Assembly (NCBI RefSeq): GCF_001667145.1
Contig: NZ_LZIF01000086.1
Location: 124,001-188,000 of the forward strand
Direction of reading: 5' to 3'
From: Mycobacterium sp. 852002-51971_SCH5477799-a
GTDB taxonomy: Bacteria; Actinomycetota; Actinomycetes; Mycobacteriales; Mycobacteriaceae
Length of the DNA stretch: 64,000 bases
Shown here: in pieces, positions 61,523 to 64,000 of the stretch
Position numbering within the stretch: the first letter of the stretch is position 1
Layout: each line of letters begins with the position of its first letter
The notes under the pieces: model-generated
The model's input: only the letters and a program-made list of their open reading frames with translations
Databases searched by the model: none
What the model was told of the DNA's origin: nothing
Made by a program: the position numbers and the translations under genes

Positions 61523-62751
61523 GCGGCGGGGGTGAACGTGACCGGAAGCTTGTTCGGCGACCGGAAGGTGAGCCCGACGATCTTGGATTCCACTCCGGTT
61601 CCGTCATCGGGCACGAATACCAGATTGTCGACGCGGTCCAACAGGCTGTTCAAGATGACCCGCGTTTCAAGCCGGGCCAGGTGCATGCCGAGGCACATGT
61701 GGATACCGCCGGCGAAGGCGATGTGGGATTGGCGAGGCCGGCAGATGTCGAACGTGTTGGGATCGGTCCACCGGCTCTCGTCGCGATTGGCCGATCCCAT
61801 ACACATGTCGATCTGCGCCTCGGCCGGAATGGTCTTGCCGCCGATTTCGACCTCCTCAGTCGTGGTGCGCATGACCATGGTCAGTGGCGTTTCGAACCGT
61901 AGACCCTCCTCGATCGCCATAGGGATCAATGAGCGATCTCGAGTGACCATCGCCAATTGTTCGGGATGAGTCAGCAGCAGGTACAGCAAATTGCCCGACG
62001 AGCGATAGGTGGTCTCGAGGCCGGCCGGCAGCAGCAGCCGCAAGAAGGCGATGATGGCCTCGTCCGTGAGCTTCTCGCCGTCGATCTCGGCGGCCACCAG
62101 GTCGCCGATGATGTCATCGGTGAGCTTGCGCCGGCGTTGCTCGACTTGTTTGAGGAAGTAATCGTAGAGCTCGGTGGCGGCATTCAATCCCGCCACGATG
62201 TCCGTTGGGATCGAGATCAGGTCGAGGGACAACCGCCGGAAGAACTCCAGGTCCTCCGCGGGCAGACCGAGCAGCGTCGAGATGATGCGCGTGGGAAATT
62301 CGAAAGTCAGCGCTTTCACCAGATCGGCATGCCCGTCGTGCTTGATTTCATCGACCAGCTGATCGCAGACCGGTCCGATGACCGACGGCTCCCAGCGTTC
62401 CAGCGCGGTCGCCCGGAAAGCCTTGGCCACCAGGTTGCGGTGGTCGTGGTGTTCCCTGCCGCCCATCGCCAGGATGGTGTGTCCCATCACCAACCCGATC
62501 GTCTTGTCGTAGGCGGCGGAGGTGAAGATCCGGTCGTCGCGAAAGGCTTGGGATACACCGTCGTAATCGAACAGCACCCACTCGTCGCTGGGTCGCAGCT
62601 CTTCCGGCAACTGCGTGTTGTCGTTCAGGGAACCGTGCCACACCGGGTCGGTGTGCCGCATGTGTTGAAAGAACGGGTAGGGACTGGTCTCGCCGGTGTG
62701 ATCGAGTGTAGGGACAAGGGGCTGCCCGTTCGGGCCAGTGCTGAGCGTCAT
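61519..62751 (-). CDS. Cytochrome P450
   Basis: This 410-residue P450 has the I-helix motif LLPAGLETTYRSS, the K-helix EEGLRFE and the heme loop FAGGIHMCLGMHLARLE. Much of the region from the I-helix to the heme loop is identical or near identical to the P450 at 44348, including DEAI-FLRLLLPAGLETTYRSSGNLLYLLL. The two are recent paralogues and may act on related substrates. It is first in an operon with the NDMA-dependent alcohol dehydrogenase. A ribosome binding site (AGGAG) lies upstream of ATG 62751. Confidence 0.93.
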   Translation of the reverse strand: MTLSTGPNGQPLVPTLDHTGETSPYPFFQHMRHTDPVWHGSLNDNTQLPEELRPSDEWVLFDYDGVSQAFRDDRIFTSAAYDKTIGLVMGHTILAMGGREHHDHRNLVAKAFRATALERWEPSVIGPVCDQLVDEIKHDGHADLVKALTFEFPTRIISTLLGLPAEDLEFFRRLSLDLISIPTDIVAGLNAATELYDYFLKQVEQRRRKLTDDIIGDLVAAEIDGEKLTDEAIIAFLRLLLPAGLETTYRSSGNLLYLLLTHPEQLAMVTRDRSLIPMAIEEGLRFETPLTMVMRTTTEEVEIGGKTIPAEAQIDMCMGSANRDESRWTDPNTFDICRPRQSHIAFAGGIHMCLGMHLARLETRVILNSLLDRVDNLVFVPDDGTGVESKIVGLTFRSPNKLPVTFTPAA

Positions 62752-63100
62752 CAGCGCTCCTCCTGAAACAACCGATAAGGCCGTTCACGCGGACCGGATT
62801 GCGAGTGCCCGCGAAATCCACGGCGGGTGTAACCGATGTGAAAATAGCTATCATAGTATAGATAGCAACGAAGCCCAACGCTCTGCAACGGTGGGACCGA
62901 CGGCGACCGATGTCCGCCGTTGGGAAGTTTCGCCGGAGATGGCCTGTCCTACCGCGACGCCGGCTCGTCGGGCTCGTTTCGCGGCGCCGAGCACCTGGTG
63001 GGTCAGCGCTTAAAAGCGCAGGTCTACCTTGAAGGTGGTCTCCGCTTAGCTTCCGGGACCGCCGATGAGCCCGCACGACGAGCCCGGAAAATGAGTTGAT
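62752..63100. other. Divergent intergenic region
   Basis: These 349 bases lie between the P450 gene on the minus strand and the alpha/beta-hydrolase-fold gene on the plus strand. It holds no convincing gene. It contains an AT-rich inverted repeat, GCTATC-8-GATAGC (62846-62865), and a weak match to one arm of the TetR-type operator at 62840-62858. Confidence 0.6.
62840..62865. promoter_or_regulatory. Possible degenerate operator and GCTATC/GATAGC inverted repeat
   Basis: Bases 62846-62865 form a perfect six-base inverted repeat around ATAGTATA. Overlapping it, 62850-62858 (ATCATAGTA) matches seven of nine bases of the operator right arm, while the other arm at 62840 is poor. It is the seventh divergent promoter of the island, so it may be a weak or diverged site. 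Confidence 0.4.
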
Positions 63101-64000
63101 ATGACACAGACGAACATGACCCGGCCGCATGGCCTCAACCGCATCGATCCGGTGCTACGCGATGCAGCCGTGGAGCTGGGCGCCTTCGAATTCCGCGCCG
63201 AGACACTGCCCGCGGAGCGGGAACACGCCAACCTGCTGGCCGCGCAGCGCGCCGCGGCGGCCGATACCACTGGCGTCTCCGTCAATTCGCGATCGATCGC
63301 CGGTCCGGACGGTCATCAGCTGGGCCTGCGTTTGTATCGCGGCCGCACCGAATCGTCCGCGCCGCTGGTGCTGTACGCCCATGGCGGCGGATTCGTCACC
63401 GGAAGCTTGGAAACCGACCATGCGCACTGCGTGGAGCTGGCCCGTGACGGCAATTGCCTAGTGATTTCGGTCGACTACCGGCTGGCCCCCGAAAATCCGT
63501 GCCCGGCGGCACTCGACGATGTCGAGGCGGCCTTTCGTTACGCCGTCGAAAACAGCGCGGAGCTCGACGCCGACGCCAGCCGCGTCGCGGTGATGGGACG
63601 CGACGCCGGTGCTGCTCTGGTCGCGGGTCTGACCCAGCGCATGTTCGACCAGGAAGGTCCGGCGATCCTGATGCAGATCCTGCACCAGCCGATGCTCGAT
63701 TCCGATGCAACGCCGTCGCGCCGCGAATTTCAGCGCACCCCCGGCCTGACCGGCCCGGCCGTGAGCCGGGCGTGGAACCACTATCTGGGCCACGCCAGCG
63801 CCAACGGTCAGCACGTCCCCGCGCACCGGGCCAATCTCGAAGGCCTGCCGCCGACGTTCGTCAGCTGCTCCGAGATCGACCCATGCCGCGACGAGGCCAT
63901 CGACTACGCCAACCGGCTGTTACATGCGTACGTTCACACCGAACTGCACGTGATCGCCGCGACCTTCAACGGCTTCGACTCGATGGTCCCGGATTGGGTT
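63101..64000 (+). CDS. Hormone-sensitive-lipase-family alpha/beta hydrolase fold lacking catalytic Ser and His, partial
   Basis: The 300 residues visible (the gene runs off the right edge) follow the HSL/lipase family. YAHGGGFVTGSLETDH gives the oxyanion HGGG motif, and SVDYRLAPENPCPAALDD and VSCSEIDPCRDEAIDYANRL carry the acidic-residue region. The nucleophile elbow, normally GDSAG, reads GRDAGA with Asp where Ser belongs. The region normally containing the catalytic histidine (HGF) reads FNGFDSM with Asn instead. It is therefore predicted to be non-catalytic. ATG 63116 is an alternative start. Confidence 0.82.
   Translation, partial: MTQTNMTRPHGLNRIDPVLRDAAVELGAFEFRAETLPAEREHANLLAAQRAAAADTTGVSVNSRSIAGPDGHQLGLRLYRGRTESSAPLVLYAHGGGFVTGSLETDHAHCVELARDGNCLVISVDYRLAPENPCPAALDDVEAAFRYAVENSAELDADASRVAVMGRDAGAALVAGLTQRMFDQEGPAILMQILHQPMLDSDATPSRREFQRTPGLTGPAVSRAWNHYLGHASANGQHVPAHRANLEGLPPTFVSCSEIDPCRDEAIDYANRLLHAYVHTELHVIAATFNGFDSMVPDWV

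Noticed and set aside
1-64000. CRISPR arrays, insertion sequences and prophage genes
   Set aside because: No regularly spaced repeats, transposase or integrase motifs, or phage structural genes were seen anywhere in the window.

Overview
The window is GC-rich, densely packed actinobacterial DNA. Gene content and order point to a slow-growing Mycobacterium. The left end carries the tail of an Rv1339-type metallo-hydrolase, then rph, rdgB, an Rv1342c homologue and lprD. These are followed further on by irtA-irtB and, after an insertion, fabG2, which is the M. tuberculosis Rv1339-Rv1350 order. All identifications come from reading the sequence and recalling family motifs; no database search was run.

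Layout. Bases 1-2.5 kb hold conserved housekeeping genes. A tRNA-Leu(UAG) follows at 2642, then a methyltransferase pseudogene and an intact UbiE-type methyltransferase. A sparse stretch from 4.1 to 5.1 kb holds a tiny lipoprotein gene behind a good SigA-like promoter. Two small genes come next. From 5.9 to 10.4 kb lies irtA-irtB (carboxymycobactin import) with an IdeR-like box upstream. The mbtK-L-M-N genes that sit between lprD and irtA in M. tuberculosis are absent here. From 10.4 to 16.2 kb are a phosphotransferase-fold protein, a 1112-residue cyclase/ATPase/LuxR regulator, a PNPOx-family flavoprotein and a mycofactocin-type SDR. From 16.2 to 22.6 kb is a fatty-acyl-CoA module: an acyl-CoA dehydrogenase, then divergently fabG2, a thiolase, a CaiB/BaiF CoA-transferase, a second acyl-CoA dehydrogenase and a GntR regulator. 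A perfect 15-bp palindrome lies in the divergent promoter.

From 22.7 kb to the right edge the window is one large catabolic island of about 41 kb. It encodes five acyl-CoA synthetases, five crotonase-fold enzymes, two amidohydrolases, a paired acyl-CoA dehydrogenase, an Ltp-type thiolase and a CoA-transferase. It also encodes three P450s, a Rieske oxygenase, aldehyde and alcohol dehydrogenases, several SDRs, an aldolase-fold protein, hotdog and alpha/beta hydrolases, and a carboxyltransferase subunit. Genes are arranged as divergent operons with many ATGA or TGATG overlaps. One TetR-family regulator sits inside the island.

The main discovery is a shared 19-bp imperfect palindrome of form TAC-N11-CAGTA, best copy TACTGTAATTATTACAGTA at 45611. 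It occurs in six promoter regions of the island: 29842, 32483 (the tetR promoter itself), 35015, 45611, 51967 and 56952. A weak half-site lies in a seventh at 62840. I infer a single TetR regulon for uptake, activation and oxidation of a hydrophobic, probably cyclic or branched, substrate. P450 or Rieske hydroxylation, alcohol and aldehyde oxidation, CoA activation, beta-oxidation and ring opening would act in sequence. The substrate cannot be read from the sequence.

The island and its surroundings also show decay. There is a Baeyer-Villiger monooxygenase reduced to its two ends by an in-frame deletion, a frameshifted luciferase-like oxidoreductase in the same operon, and a twice-frameshifted methyltransferase near the tRNA. 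Two hydrolase-fold proteins have lost their catalytic residues.
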